NCBI GenBank assembly: GCA_036924285.1
Contig: JAYKYS010000004.1
Location: 32,520,001-32,584,000 of the forward strand
Direction of reading: 5' to 3'
Length of the DNA: 64,000 bases
From: Asterella californica
Lineage: Eukaryota > Streptophyta > Marchantiopsida > Marchantiales > Aytoniaceae
Positions 1 to 11,422 of the stretch are shown one piece after another; position 1 is the first letter of the stretch, and each line of letters starts with the position of its first letter. Made by a program: the position numbers and the translations under genes. The notes beneath the pieces were generated by a model. The model did no database searches. It saw only the letters and a program-made list of their open reading frames with translations, and was not told the origin of the DNA.

Positions 1-422
1 TTGACCCATTCCAAAAAAGATTTCTTGGTTACTCGATCTGAGTTCCCCAAGAAATACTCCTCCATCAGCGCATGTGAAAATGTATCCCAGTTCCTCCCAA
101 AACGCTTTGTTAGACCCTTCACATGCTCCCTTATCTCAGGCACCGCAGCGAGTTCGAATGTCTCGATCATCTCCTTCTCCGGTACCCGATCCAAATCCAT
201 CTCCGTCTTGTAACATCTCAAGTACTTTGAGATGTCTTCCCCATCAAACAGATAGAGCTTGTCGATCACCCTTCGAAGCACCTTCGTCCCCAAAACCTCC
301 TTTTGTTGGTTCTCTTGCTCTTGTCGCAAAAACAAAGTGAAGGCTTGAAACAACCGTGCAGTTGCTGCATCCAACTGCATCCCTGGTATACCCTCTGATC
401 TGTCCATCCCGTCCATAGTCAT
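1..422 (-). CDS. Gag polyprotein of gypsy element W, N-terminal part (runs off left edge)
   Basis: The reading frame starts at the ATG at 422 on the minus strand and stays open to base 1, giving about 140 codons without a stop. The product is the start of a Ty3/gypsy Gag, the structural protein of the retrotransposon particle. It aligns residue by residue with the E2 Gag at 48361: a Gln-rich stretch, then ...DISKYLRCYKTEMDLDRV..., ...ETFELAAVPEIREHVKG... and ...DRVTKKSFLEWV at the edge. It lies just downstream of a primer-binding site and a long LTR, as expected for gag. The more upstream ATG at 504 was not chosen because its frame closes within a few codons. Seen: open frame and similarity to E2 and E1. 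Inferred: the rest of gag-pol lies left of the window. Confidence 0.8.
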   Translation of the reverse strand, partial: MTMDGMDRSEGIPGMQLDAATARLFQAFTLFLRQEQENQQKEVLGTKVLRRVIDKLYLFDGEDISKYLRCYKTEMDLDRVPEKEMIETFELAAVPEIREHVKGLTKRFGRNWDTFSHALMEEYFLGNSDRVTKKSFLEWV

Positions 423-585
423 GGCTCGTCCGATCCTCCCATCCTCCCATGATCCCAACCATCTACAAATCCATCATTCCAGGTCCACAGCATCCTCCCG
501 AACAACCAAATCCATCTTCATCCTCGTTCATGATTGCTGGCCTCTTCTGCTCAGTTCTAACACACAAATATCTCCACCCCGGACC

Positions 586-603
586 TTCACGTCGAGTTCA
601 CCA
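586..603 (-). other. Primer-binding site of element W
   Basis: On the minus strand the 18 nt TGGTGAACTCGACGTGAA begin a few bases after the LTR end and start with TGG, as expected for a complement to a tRNA 3' CCA end. The same 18 nt occur at 48298-48315 after the E2 LTR. I could not identify the primer tRNA. Confidence 0.65.
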
Positions 604-606
604 CCG

Positions 607-2628
607 TATCGTGTCGTACGTTGTGCGTGAAGGATGTCCAGGAAAACGCGAGGTTCCTGGCTGTGGAGATGTTGTGTGCTGAAACAGAGGCAAGACAGAG
701 AAGAACAACCACGAAAACGAACGCTGCGATATATACACTCCAAATGTATGTACACTGCCGGTTCTTTCTCCTAAGAGCACAGAATTGAAAAACAGACCAG
801 AGCGGTCTGTAACCTGCTTCAAAAGTCCCTGAAAACAAACCTTGAATCGCAACCATGACCCAAAACCACCGAAGCGTAGCTCAAAGCAAGAGAAACTTCT
901 CTTTGCTAACAAATAGAGCCACAGCAGTATCACGCGATTCAAACTCAAGTCCAAACCACATCCATGTATAAGCTCTTAGCTAAAGCTAGCTACCACAAGC
1001 TGTATACAGCCAACCAGAACTCTAACGAACTCAAAAGAGCAAAACCCGTAGCGAAGAAATCAAAAAAGACCTATCTGTGGACTTCCTCTTTTCGCTGAAC
1101 GGACTTCAGATGTCGATAGGGTCTCCTCTGCTGACTCCGTTAACCCAAGAGACCTTCAGATCCGACTTCTGATAGCCGAGGTATCGTTGATTTTCGGTCG
1201 CAGGTGACCGAACCTTCAAAAACTACTCCTTGCGGCTTAAAACCGCACACCACGCACAAACGGATCGCCTAAACTGATATCCGTCTTCTCTGGTAGGTAG
1301 ATCTAGCTACCCTGAACCCAACAAGATTCCAAACAAGTCGTTTGGAGTTCCCCTTGCAAAACCACGCAAGAAATTTGGTCGCAGGTTGCAAAAAACTGAC
1401 GTAAATCAGCTCCCTGCGGCTCAAACTTGCTCACCACACCCAAACCAACAATCCAATTCACGTACAGTCTTCTCCTATGCGTACATGAAGACTCCCTGAT
1501 CGCGTAGGCACCAAGAACGAAGAGCTTGGCTCACCGATCGCGAAGAACAACCCAATCTCAGGTCGTAGGCGAACGAAAATCTGATGTAAGCGCTTCCCTG
1601 CGAGCCAATTTCACTCACAACTCCCAAACCGCTCGATGAAACTTTGAATTGTCTTCAATTTCCTGAAGAACTCGTTGTTCTGATCCCGATGGATCCAAGG
1701 ACAGCAAGTTTGGACTCCGGAACGGCCCGAACGGTCCAACTCTCCTTCACAGGTAACTGAAAATCTCAAATCTGCTTCCTGCGTCTCAATTTCTCTCAGA
1801 ACACAACCCCCGATCCGTCTCTTCCCAAACCGTCTTAACCTGTGCGTAGCCTGCTTAGATCTGAACCCAACGACGCCTTGCGCGCTTGCATTGGATCTCC
1901 AAATCTCCCGAACCGTCCGTTGAGAGATCGCAGGAACAAGCAAACCCCTTAAGCAGCCCCCTTGCAACAGTCTCTGTACATACAGTTCTCTCCTGAATAA
2001 TAAGAAGCAGGCCCCTTGCGTCTTTGATATAACGTCTGAAGCCCTAAATACCCAGTCAGCAAGTAACTAGGGGCTTAGCTTGATTTTACCTTCTTTCGAA
2101 TCGCATAATTTCTTCTCTGGATGTCCAAACGAAGTAAACAAGATGCCCATGGAAAGCTGACAACGAGCTCTACCTATCTATGTGATGAAAGTGAAGATCC
2201 GAAGTTGCGCCAAAAGCCCGTAAGCTGGGGCCTAGCTTGTTTTCTCCATCTTTGGAGTCTTGTAACTTTTCCACTAGGCGTCCAAACGAAGTAGATAAAG
2301 TGCCTATGGAAAGCTGACAAGGAGCTCTATCCACTGGTGCGATAAAAACGAAGATCCAAAGTGGTGCCAAAAACCCGTAAGCTGGGGCCTAGCTTATTTT
2401 CTCCATCTTTCGAGTCTTGTAACTTCTCCACTAGGCGTCCAAACGAAGTAGACAAAGTGCCTATGGAAAGCTGACAAGGAGCTCTACCCATCTATGCGAT
2501 GAAAATGAAGGTCTGAGATTGCGCCAAAAGTCCGTAAGCTGGGGCCTAGCTTGTCTTCTCATGAGTGACTTTGGAGTGACAAGCATCGAAGTTTGAATTT
2601 CAGGTAAGAGCCGGTCCACGACACGACA
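607..2628 (-). mobile_element. 5' LTR of gypsy element W
   Basis: On the minus strand the LTR starts TGTCGTGTCGTGG at 2628 and ends ...CGACACGATA at 607, one mismatch from an inverted repeat of its own start. The solo copy at 18614-23423 has the same ends and the same internal order, which fixes the limits. A TATA-like element (minus GTATATATCG) lies at about 728-737, leaving about 120 nt downstream of it. U3 contains a 157-bp tandem repeat. Short ORFs inside (for example 1611-1967) are shared with the solo copy and look like LTR sequence, not genes. The flank at 2629-2632 reads ACGC on the minus strand; the matching duplication would lie outside the window. Confidence 0.8.
2075..2580 (-). 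repeat. 157-bp tandem repeat in the U3 of the W LTR
   Basis: About three copies of a 157-bp unit. Successive copies start at 2184 (GATGAAAGTG), 2341 (GATAAAAACG) and 2498 (GATGAAAATG) and share AAGCTGGGGCCTAGCTT and CCAAACGAAGTAGA. A more diverged partial copy precedes them. The same array occurs inverted at 18690-19180 in the solo W LTR. Confidence 0.8.
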
Positions 2629-3633
2629 GCGTACTCGAGGTAGAAGAATTGGGAATTCTTACGAGAACAGAGGATTAGAAATTGAGGGTCGAGGAGGAAA
2701 TCGAGAGTGGAAGCTTCAAATTTTGACAGATCGAGTTCGATTGTGGAAGCAGCATTGCAGCAGCTCGAGGTTGGAGATAGAAGCAGGATGGTGGCAAGAC
2801 GAAGACATTAAAGACGAAATCGAAGCACTGAAGCGCGCACAAGACTGAAGAAGCAATCAAAAGCGTAGCACATTAGAAGCAATACTGAGGTTCTTTTCAT
2901 TTCTTCTCTCTTCTCCCTCGCTTCCGCCTCCTATGCCTATGCTTTCCACGCTTCCCCGATCGTTTGCAAGAAGCATATCGGTCCTTCCCCTCTCTTGAAT
3001 TTTCTCTGAGAAGATTGGATGCTGAAGCGCTGTCTAATTTTTGACCCCTCTTAAGACACAATTTCTTCATGAGAATCAAAATTGAGCTTCCTCTCGTCCC
3101 CATTCCAAAATTCGTTGTTCCATCTATCAATTTCTCTACCCTATTGCGCTTCTGTCCTAGAATCCATGGACAGAAGACTCATCTGAGTGTCTGGAGATTT
3201 CCAGAAGTCGAATATTTGCAATTCACATCAAGTAGTTGGATTGGATTGGAATTTGAGATGTTAGAAGCTTGATGTGAATCCAAAGTGAACATGAGAGTTG
3301 ATTGTTGTTTCGAGAAGCAAGAAATTGAGAATCGGGCCAGTGCCTCTCAAGCTTCCTGGCTTCTCAAATCCACATCTTCTTAGAGAGCTAGAAGATTGGA
3401 AAGGTTGGCAGAATGTGTGAGAAGATGTGAGGGTCCTTTACGGATCTCTTTTGTCTGATCCATAGCAGCTTGTTTCTTCTTCTTCCCAAACTTTAGAGGA
3501 GAATTGTGAGAAGCCTTGCTGACAGAATCTGGAGAGAAATGTCAAGGGTCATGTCTTCTCATTACGCAGCAAGCTTCTTCTAAGAGTGTATGTGAGATGA
3601 GGAGTCGAAAGACAGAGTGCGAATGTTTCATAC

Positions 3634-3880
3634 ATGCAATCTAGCCTCGCAATTGATCTTCGGACCTTGATTCAGCAGGAGGAAGTCCAGAAGCAGAAGC
3701 TGGAAGCTCTAGAAGCCAACCTCCGCACCAGAGAGAAGATTACCACAAAGTATAAGGCGGAAGCTTCTGCTTCTATCCAAGAGTTGGCACAGCTGCATAA
3801 GAGCAACCAGGAGTTGTAGATGCGACTTCAGCAGCGAGAGCAGGAAGTTCTGCGGATCAGGGGTAAGTTAACTGATCTAG
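3634..3880 (+). pseudogene. Coiled-coil protein of family Y, 5' fragment
   Basis: The frame reads ...LIQQEEVQKQKLEALEANLRTREK... and continues past one stop (TAG at 3817-3819) as MRLQQREQEVLRIRG before it is cut by the insertion at about 3881. It matches 17270-16900 on the minus strand almost residue for residue. The heptad-like Leu and Glu spacing indicates a coiled coil. The internal stop and the interruption make this copy inactive. The function is unknown. Confidence 0.55.
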
Positions 3881-3895
3881 CAGAAGTGTCAAGAG

Positions 3896-5330
3896 GTGAA
3901 AAGTTTATCAGAAGGAACTTCATCTTCAGTAGGAATGAGTTCGGTACCTATCTCACCGCGAGCTCTCTATGAAAAAGACGAGCGAAAATATTGGAAGAAG
4001 AAGAGTGATATCGGATCTCCAAGTTCGAGTGGAGGAAGTAGAGAGAGTTCACCCAAAGACCTTTCATGGCTACCATTCTCTTCGAGAACCACAAGTTTAC
4101 ATGAATCACTGTTCGGACCAACGCAGAAGGACAAGGGTACTCAAGCTGAAGACGAAAGGACAGATTTAGAAGAAACTCCTTCTCTCCGAAGAGTGGAGTT
4201 ATTCCAATCTTCATCTTCATCATCAAGTTCTGATAAATCAGAACTCAATATTTTGACTACTCTTGCAGAAGATCCGAATCCAAAGATGGAAGCGGCCTTG
4301 GAATTGATTGTTAAACATGGGCCAGAGATTACAAGTTTTGTAGAGCTCCTGAGGAAACAAAAGGGACAAGAATTAATTCGAGAATTGTTGCTGTTGGGAT
4401 CACTTGCTCTACAACTCCCGAATCTTTGACCTCACGAGACTCCAGGAGTATCACTTTTCAAATTACGGAGTCAAGAGACCTCCACATCGTCTTCACCAAA
4501 GAAGAAAGACGAAGTACACAGAGAAGAGAGACATTCAATTGAAGATCATTTGACTGAAGTCCATTCTTCCGAAGCGGATCTTCCTGATATAAGAGCAAGT
4601 AACGCTGTTGTAAGCGCTCTTGCTAATCTGACTCTTCAACCATCAGAAAATTTGTTCAGTACCAGATCAGTGGTGCGCTCATCTTTGCCAGTACAACAAA
4701 TATACAGACAAAAGCAGCACTCATCAGTTCCACTCCCGATAGTATCTCATCCGATGATAAGGATACCGCCACCGTCAGGAGCGCCACCGTTCACTCGTCA
4801 AAAATATCTTAAATTTGGCGGTGAAGATTCTGATAGTGATGGAGACGGAGAGAATGCAGATTCCTTTGTTAAGCAATTCGAAGCAGTATCACATGCGAAC
4901 AAAGAAGACAATGATCTTGATCGGACGAGGATCTTCTCCAGTTTGTTGAAACACGTAGCCAGAAAATGCTATAGTCATGCTAGTCTGTCTCCTGCAATCC
5001 TTTCTACCTGGGATTTGATGAAAAACGAATTCCTTAAAAGACTCAAGAAATTGAATTACAATAGGCATGTATTGCACAAAGTGAATAGCGTTAAACGCAA
5101 GAAGAAAGAGTCTTTGAAAAGTTATGTCTAAAGATTTTACGGAATCTTGGATAGACTACCTGCCAATGGAGCACACCCAGCATACACACCAACCCAGGCA
5201 GTAGAATGGTTTGTAAAGGGATTGCCTTCAAAGCAACAAACGTGGGTCAGACGGTTCGATACGATAACATTGGAACGAGCCATCGATTCTGCTGAACTAT
5301 GAGTCTTCAATTATCCTCAACATGACAAGA
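3896..5330 (+). pseudogene. Gag-like polyprotein remnant
   Basis: Two long frames (3896-4429, 177 aa; 4550-5131, 193 aa) and a following stretch to about 5300 together resemble a retrotransposon Gag. There is a Ser-rich acidic N-terminal part, then ...KYLKFGGEDSDSDGDGENA..., a helical capsid-like segment (FVKQFEAVSHAN...RIFSSLLKHVARKCY), and ...AVEWFVKGLPSKQQ... after a stop at 5129-5131. The last part is typical of the retrotrans_gag region. Several stops and frame changes make it non-functional. The assignment rests on this pattern and on the zinc knuckles and protease that follow. Confidence 0.5.
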
Positions 5331-5696
5331 CCTCGGGGACGAGAAAGAAGAAGGACTTCAGGAAGTCCAAAAATAGTTAGAAGGAAGAGAAAAAGAAGAA
5401 GAAGAAGTTGAAGCGAAAGAGAAGAAAATCATCCTCAGAAGAATCTTCAGAAGAGGACTTTTCGGAAGAAAGCTCCAACATCAAAGGACAAAGATTCCTC
5501 ATGTTCGGACGAAGAGGAGAGACGTAAGAAGAGAAAAAGAAGAACAAAGTCAAGATCTCCAATGGTGAAGAGAACACCACCGCCGAAAGACCACGCACTT
5601 GATAATCTTCTTAAGAAATTTGAAGACCTCAAGGTGCAGTTGGTAAGGACACCAGAAAGACATAAGTCATCCTCCGTCACTCGTCCAAATTTGTGA

Positions 5697-6115
5697 TGTA
5701 CTAACTGTGGAAAACCTGGGCATGCCAATACATAATGCTTTAATAGCAAACCAGCTTATAATACACATTCAGTGGAATGGGCACTAATGTATGAGCTCAA
5801 CGTGGAATGTGAAGATAGGATCTATGGAGTACAAGTCCAAGATGGTGCTATGGTGCCCACTCAGCCTCAACAATTTACTCCAATTCCTCTGGTACATATT
5901 CAACGGTTTGTACCGAGACAGATGACTACTAACGTGTCCCAACGAAAGTTTGCACCTACAGGATACCAAGGACCATCACCTCTTGGTACGTCTTGTTATA
6001 ATTGTGGAGCCGTTGGTCATTGGGCTCCTTATTGTCCTCATCCAAAGAAACAAGTAAGATATATGTCACTGTGTGAAAAGTGTGATAAACCTTGACATTG
6101 AGCTACAGATTGTAC
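5697..6115 (+). pseudogene. Three CCHC zinc knuckles of the gag remnant
   Basis: Three CCHC knuckles can be read. The first is near 5697-5740 (CTNCGKPGHANT, then a stop, then C). The second is near 5993-6035 (CYNCGAVGHWAPYC, intact). The third is near 6073-6112 (CEKCDKP, two stops, ATDC). Such knuckles bind retroelement RNA. The intact second knuckle lies within the frame 5772-6095. Stops in the first and third show decay. Confidence 0.6.
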
Positions 6116-6768
6116 AAATGAACCGACCCAAAAGATTGGTGTAAGATTTCAACCACCTTCCATCCAGACATGATCAGATGCAGGGGTGAACATGATCGAC
6201 TTAGTGGAAGAACTGAAGATCAAAGATTCACCGGAGGAAGATGAAATTGGTTGGTCAGAAGATAAAGTCATTATGGTAAACAAAGTGGAGACTCGAAGTG
6301 GGAAGAGACTACTTCGAAAAGGAGAAACTTTAGCGGAAGCTGCAGCTCAGGAGATGAAGGACCTCAAGAAGACTGAGCGGAAAGAGTTGAAGAAGAAGAA
6401 GAGAACGCACAAAACTTTGACAGAACAAGTGTGTGATTTGGCAGAGAAGCGGACGAAGTTGGATTCGGCTGAAGTTTGCAAAGAAGACCAGAAAACAAAG
6501 AAGACTTCGGCAAGACTGCCTGTTGACATTTCAGAAGAAGTGAAAATGCTACTCGGTAAGGAAGTCAATAAATGGACGAATGGACCTAACCGAGTCACAA
6601 AAGGCTGATGAAGGTGAAGACCGAAGACTATTCGCTTGAAGACATTCGACCATCTGAGCTTCGACATCAAGAGACTGAGCAGACTAAGAAGACTTCTCAG
6701 GTGGTAAGCCCTCATTATATGTGGTAGAGGACTTACTGAACCAACAGATTAACATAACGATAAAGTAG

Positions 6769-7095
6769 TTGGTCGAAGATAATAGGTTGTATAGAAAGTT
6801 GTTGCTGGCAGCCTTAAGAAAACCGGCGAAGACCAAGACAAAGAAGTTGCCTTCAGTGTTTCACGTGAGATCAGAGGACTTAGGATCTCCAGAAGTGGAT
6901 ATCGAAATAGATGGATGTCTGATCAAGCACGTACCTATAGACTCTGGATCAAGTGTGAACATTATCACAGAGGATACGACACATGGATTGAGATACTCAA
7001 AGTTCGAATCAACACCAAGGGATCGCTCACATCTGGGAGGAGAAGTATGTAGAGCCTACTTTTTCAATTTTTTACAGAAGATGCTTGAGATGTAG
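6769..7095 (+). pseudogene. Retropepsin-like aspartic protease fragment
   Basis: The frame carries ...FHVRSEDLGSPEVDIEIDGCLIKHVPIDSG... with the catalytic DSG at 6940-6948, followed by SSVNIITEDT. This is the retroviral-type protease pattern of LTR retrotransposons, which cleaves Gag-Pol. Downstream similarity fades within about 100 bases and no reverse transcriptase follows. The upstream frame 6186-6608 is charged and unassigned. Confidence 0.6.
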
Positions 7096-7395
7096 AAGTT
7101 CGTAGAAGAAATAATGAAGATAGAAGAAGAATAGATTAGTTTAACTGAAGAAGAGTAATTGTGGAGAGAAGAGTCTTCGGAAGAAGACCTTCACATGAAA
7201 ATATCTGGAAATAGAACATACAGATAAAGAAGACTTCTTAAGAATGCAATCTTTGAGTATAATCTCTTCACGAATGGTCAGTGGGATTCATAGCAGAGTA
7301 GTACAAAGTCTGAGAACAAGCTATCTACCCGAAGAGAGACAAGAATTGCAAGCGGTAAAGACGAAGACGGTCTGCGCATACCCTTGTCAGGCATG

Positions 7396-9300
7396 TAGCG
7401 AGGAATGAATGGCGACTTCGACACGTGTGGGAAGTTTGAACCTAACTATATACTCAAAAAATCAGCTCATTATCCAAATCCACTTTTAGCGCGTAGTGAT
7501 TTTCCATTTGCGGAGAGAGTTAAGACGGAGATAGTGAATATGAGCGAAGACTCGCATTTAGACGAAAGCTAACCTGAGCAAAGACTAGCGCATTAGGCAA
7601 AGTTCATCCCACAGCCCATTCAGTCATCTTCGTAAGGTGCGATGTCAGTCATCTCAAAGTTACCAAAGATTCGAGCCTTTGAGTTAGACCAGGAGGAACT
7701 TCGGCAGCTTCGACCGAAGCTGAAGGAGTTAGGTTTAAGCTTCCTGACATGGGGAGGTTGGACCCGAGTGTCTGATAAATTTATCAGCCAGATACGAATG
7801 TGCGACGATCATGCGGCCGAAGATGGATTTGCGCAGTCCGGGAACTAGACAATTGAGAATTGAGAGAAGGTCTTGCTCGACGAGACGGGTGAGAAGGGAG
7901 ACCTGCTCTTTGACCATACGTTGATGAAGAGCCTGGTGAAGGAGGGCCAAGATTATGTGGAGCTCTTCGCCCACCCAGTCCATCCGACGAATGATTACAA
8001 GTTAGCCGATTAGAGGAGATCCGGAGAAGAGGAAGATCGTCGAAGCGGTAATGTTGATCATGAGTCCGAGGCGGACGACCTATCTATCAGCATGGAAGGT
8101 CTGCTTCTTCAAGAACCTATTCGTCGAGAAGCGAACACATTGGACGAAGATCTTCCACGATGAAGTTCAACGTTTTTGGACCAAACAGGATTACGTTTAC
8201 TTGAGAGGATTCGTTTCAATCTTCTACTTCGGAATGGGCTGGCTGAACGAAGACGAGCAGAAGCAGTTGAGATTCGGTGCAGACGAAGACTGTGAAGGCA
8301 AAGACATTTCGCCAGTTGAAGAGGAAGAAAAAAGAGCATAGAGAGAAGGTGCACAAGTGGAGGCTTCGTCGAAGACTTCAACCGAAGTCACACAGGAAGC
8401 ACAACCGGTGGAGGATACCTCAGCAGCCGGCGAAGATCAGGATAAGCGTCGCAGCAAGAGGAAGCGGAGTCTTCCAACCTCGCCGCAGGAGAAATCGAAG
8501 GCGTGAAAAAAGACGAAGGGCATCAAGAAGGAGACAATCGAGCTAACTAGCTCGGAGGTGAAGATGGAGGGTGCGGTCATCTTCGACGAAAGGACTTCAG
8601 AGGGTCCAGTACTTGGTGAGAGTGACAAGTTTCGAAGGGCGATGATCTTCGACGAAGAGGTAGTAGTTTCAATCCTTAGACTTCTGGAGGAGAACAGGAT
8701 AGAGTATGAAGATGAAGTCGGGAAGACGATGACTTTGCCCGAATTGTTCGTCGTGGTACACTTCAGCAAGGGTAACTGGCGGTAGGAGAAGAACAATCTT
8801 CGCGAAGAGGCAAGAAATGCCACGAAGCTTCGGTTGGAGGCTGAGAAGGAGCTTGAAGACCTTCGGCGCCAATGCGAGGAGCTCAAGATCGTAGTGAAGA
8901 CAAAGGATGAGGAGCTTAAGATGTCGACGGAGAGCTTCTCCGATCAACTCAAGGAGTTGTCAACACAGAAGGCCGACTTGCAGCGAAGTCGAGAGGAGTA
9001 CCAGGTTACAGTCGCTGAGCTTACTAAGGAGAAAGAAGATCTTCAGGTGAAGGTGGAAGACTCGGAAGACCTTCGGAAGAAGTTAATGCCAGTGTTGTCT
9101 GTACGTGACTTCAGGGTTGGACTCCGGAGAGCTTGGTCTTCTGCGAACGTTAAAGGCGGAGGTAGTACAAGCGGACACGAACCCCGACGGTGTGAAAGCG
9201 TGCCTTTCTCGACTCAGACAAAAGGTAGATAGTTCGAGGGAACGCAGAGGTTCAGTTAGAAGAGTTCTGAGCACAGTTAGGCTTAGGAGTATAGATTAAG
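7396..9300 (+). pseudogene. Z LTR-encoded protein, decayed copy
   Basis: This is a broken homologue of the gene at 19805-21896. Matching segments are 7642-7848 (...IRAFELDQEELRQLRPKLKE... against RLRAFEVNRAALRHYDKELEE), WEKVLLDE...GDLLFD after 7846, 8065-8330 (PRRTTYLSAWKVCFFKNLFV against PRRTTYMSNWQINFIEQLFV), and the coiled-coil part 8834-9100. It has stops (TGA where the other copy has Trp, near 7861-7863; TAG near 8011) and frame changes. The TAG at 7846-7848 lies at the same position as the in-frame TAG of the other copy. The function is unknown. Confidence 0.65.
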
Positions 9301-9379
9301 TGAAGATGAAGATAGATCGTAGGGTAGTGAAGGTCTTCTGCCTTCTTAGGAAGAAAAGCAGTTAGGTTAGTGAGAAGAG

Positions 9380-9387
9380 TATATAAG
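9380..9387 (+). promoter_or_regulatory. TATA box of the Z LTR (left copy)
   Basis: TATATAAG followed by CG, about 80 bases after the end of the coding remnant. The other Z LTR has the same TATATAAGCG (minus, 19766-19773), in both cases shortly after a shared CTTCTTAGGAAGAA. This looks like the retroelement promoter, placing the ORF in U3. Confidence 0.6.
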
Positions 9388-10162
9388 CGACCCGACCTTT
9401 TGAAGTTGTGCCTTTTTCCATGTTTTCAGTTCTTAATTAATTAATTTTTATTTCCCCAAAGTGCGGAGCAAATGTTGTGAATGATTTGGACGAAGACGAT
9501 TTCCTCCAGATATTCGGAGCTTGCTGTCGTAGGAGTAAATCTGAGTGACGAAGATCTTCGTAGGTAGACTTCGGTGAATAGTCTTCGGCGAAGGCGAACC
9601 TGTGTAGTACGCGAATGAGAGATTGAGCGAAGATCTGAGAACAAATCAGTTACTGTGAAGTGGAAGAGATAAGTTAAATTGTAATTGAGAGTTTGGAAGA
9701 TGGTTGCTTCTTCAAATAAGTGGGGTCTTTAAGATTGAGGATTTAGTTGGAAAAACACTTCTTAGGAAGAGTAGGGGCTTATTCTTTGAGCCTTGATGTG
9801 AAGTCTGTGTTCTTCTGTCTTTTCAGAAGAAGACCAGTAACATTTCAGCAGTATTTCGCCTTCTTCATTCATTCATATATTGTCTTCTCGAATCTTTTGT
9901 CTGTATTGTTGGAAGGGTCCCTGATCAAGAACTATTTCATTGTTGTTTGTATTCGATTTATCAGGTTGTGCTTGGATTTGGTTTCTTATCAGACTTAAGC
10001 TCTCATCCGGATATTATTTCATTCCGTGAGAATAACAGAAAACTATCAGAATTATCATTGTGACGTTGTTATACTGTGATTTGGATAATTGTTAACTGTA
10101 CTTCATGAGACCGATCCTTAATTTATTATTTTCGATACATTGTGTTTCTCTAGGTTGTTACA

Positions 10163-11422
10163 CTAAGGCTGCAGAGGAGAAGAAGTAGCGAGTAGAAGCA
10201 AAAGCCCGAGCCAAGGAGATTATGACACAGATGGGAGAAGCGCTTCGGAAGAAGTTCAACTTCACTACGGGAAGAAAGCTTCTGATCCTAGCTCGTACAT
10301 GGGATGACGCTTCCAGAAAGATGTTGATGGAATGCAAGGAGAGCATGCTCGCTATATGGATCGGCAGGTCGAAGGTCTGAAGACTCTCTACGGTCTTCTC
10401 TCGATTCTTCATTCTGTAGCTACGTCTTCTGGTGCATCAGGACCAACCATTGTGGAAGACCTCAATAAGGAGGAGTTCTACCTTGCTGTCCACTTGGTGG
10501 TGACAACGTTGAAAGCCGAGAAGAAGAGGAGGAAGCCCCGAAGACAAGACGTCTTCTGGAAGACAGACAGAAGAGATAGCTTCTCAGGTGTTCGGGGTGG
10601 AGGAGATGACTACATCTGATCCCTATGAGATCACCCTAGCTCCTAGTGTCGAGCAGGTGGCGCAAAAGAGTCAAGAAGCGCATGTGGATTTTGATTTCTC
10701 AGGGACCTCTTTTGACTTCTGAAGCCATGACAAAAGCACTCACGATTAGCGTACACGATCACATGTAGACAGGAGTAGAAGACAAGGAACAACATCATCA
10801 TGCAGTCCTGATTCTAAGCTGATGTGTCAAGAAGTAGTGACAGAAAGTGGATGGAGTAAGCTTTCAGAAGTCAATGTAACTTCTTCTCGGAGATTGGATT
10901 TCAGATTTGATTGCAGAAGCTTTGTCTATGTCTTCTGAGGAGTGGGTTTCGTCGAATTCATACCTAATTGTGCATGGGAAGCCTTTCCATTGAGTGACGG
11001 TGATTGTTAGAAGCTGTGCAGAGTCCAAGCTGTCTCATCCAGTGGAGCACTTCAGATCCACGCACGGACTGTCCATGGGAGATTGATCCCTTGAGTCAGA
11101 GTAGTTGGAGCAAAGACAGAAGAAACCGGAAGCCTTCTTTCCACAAGAGAAGACGTCATCCTCGATTGGAAGACAATGTGACTGTAAGCAGATCTTTGAT
11201 CTTCTTCCCTAATTTACTACAAGTTGAGATGGCTTGTTAGTCAGGATCCGGACTAGAAGGTTGTCAGAATCTTAATTTTTCTTTTTTTTTTGATTCTTCT
11301 TGTTTGGATTTTCTCTTCTTCCCCCTCTTCTCTCATCTTCTCATCTTTTCATCTTCTTCTATTGGATTTCCGAAACTTCTTTTGAGTATCAATGAATGGG
11401 AATGTTGTTGTATCAGCACTAA
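10163..11422 (+). pseudogene. Family Y coiled-coil gene 3' part and Y 3' region
   Basis: After the insertion the frame continues as ...VEAKARAKEIMTQMGEALRKKF..., again coiled-coil-like, with stops (for example TAG at 10187-10189). Near 10610-10735 it matches the end of the right copy (SDPYEITLAPS against SDPGEITQLLVS). From 10740 to 11422 I see no gene. This part matches 15970-15548 inverted, including the frame at 11004-11240, whose counterpart is 15732-15968 minus; I take these as non-coding repeat sequence. Confidence 0.45.

Larger units (their letters stand above)
3881..10162 (+). mobile_element. Insertion in left Y copy: gag-protease remnant followed by Z-type LTR region
   Basis: The Y coiled-coil frame is broken after 3880 and resumes at about 10163. 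The inserted DNA has Gag-like frames (3896-5320), zinc knuckles (5697-6115), a retropepsin (about 6840-7030), then from about 7390 a segment homologous to the Z LTR at 19349-22164, ending TTGTTACA at 10162 like the Z LTR end (TGTGTTACA). I found no RT, RNase H or integrase and no 5' LTR, so it is a deletion derivative or two adjacent insertions. No clean target duplication: AGAAG on the left, CTAAG on the right. Confidence 0.5.
2629..11422 (+). mobile_element. Family Y repeat, left copy (interrupted)
   Basis: The sequence from 2629 is matched, inverted, by 24745 downward. Shared segments include 2629-3620 (with 24745-23700), the coiled-coil region near 3640-3880 (with 17270-16900), 10600-10740 (with 16870-16750) and 10990-11418 (with 15970-15548). 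Homology stops near 11422. The copy is interrupted by 3881-10162 and begins where W is inserted. I saw no reverse transcriptase in either copy, so Y may be a large non-autonomous element; its true termini are not established. Confidence 0.6.
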
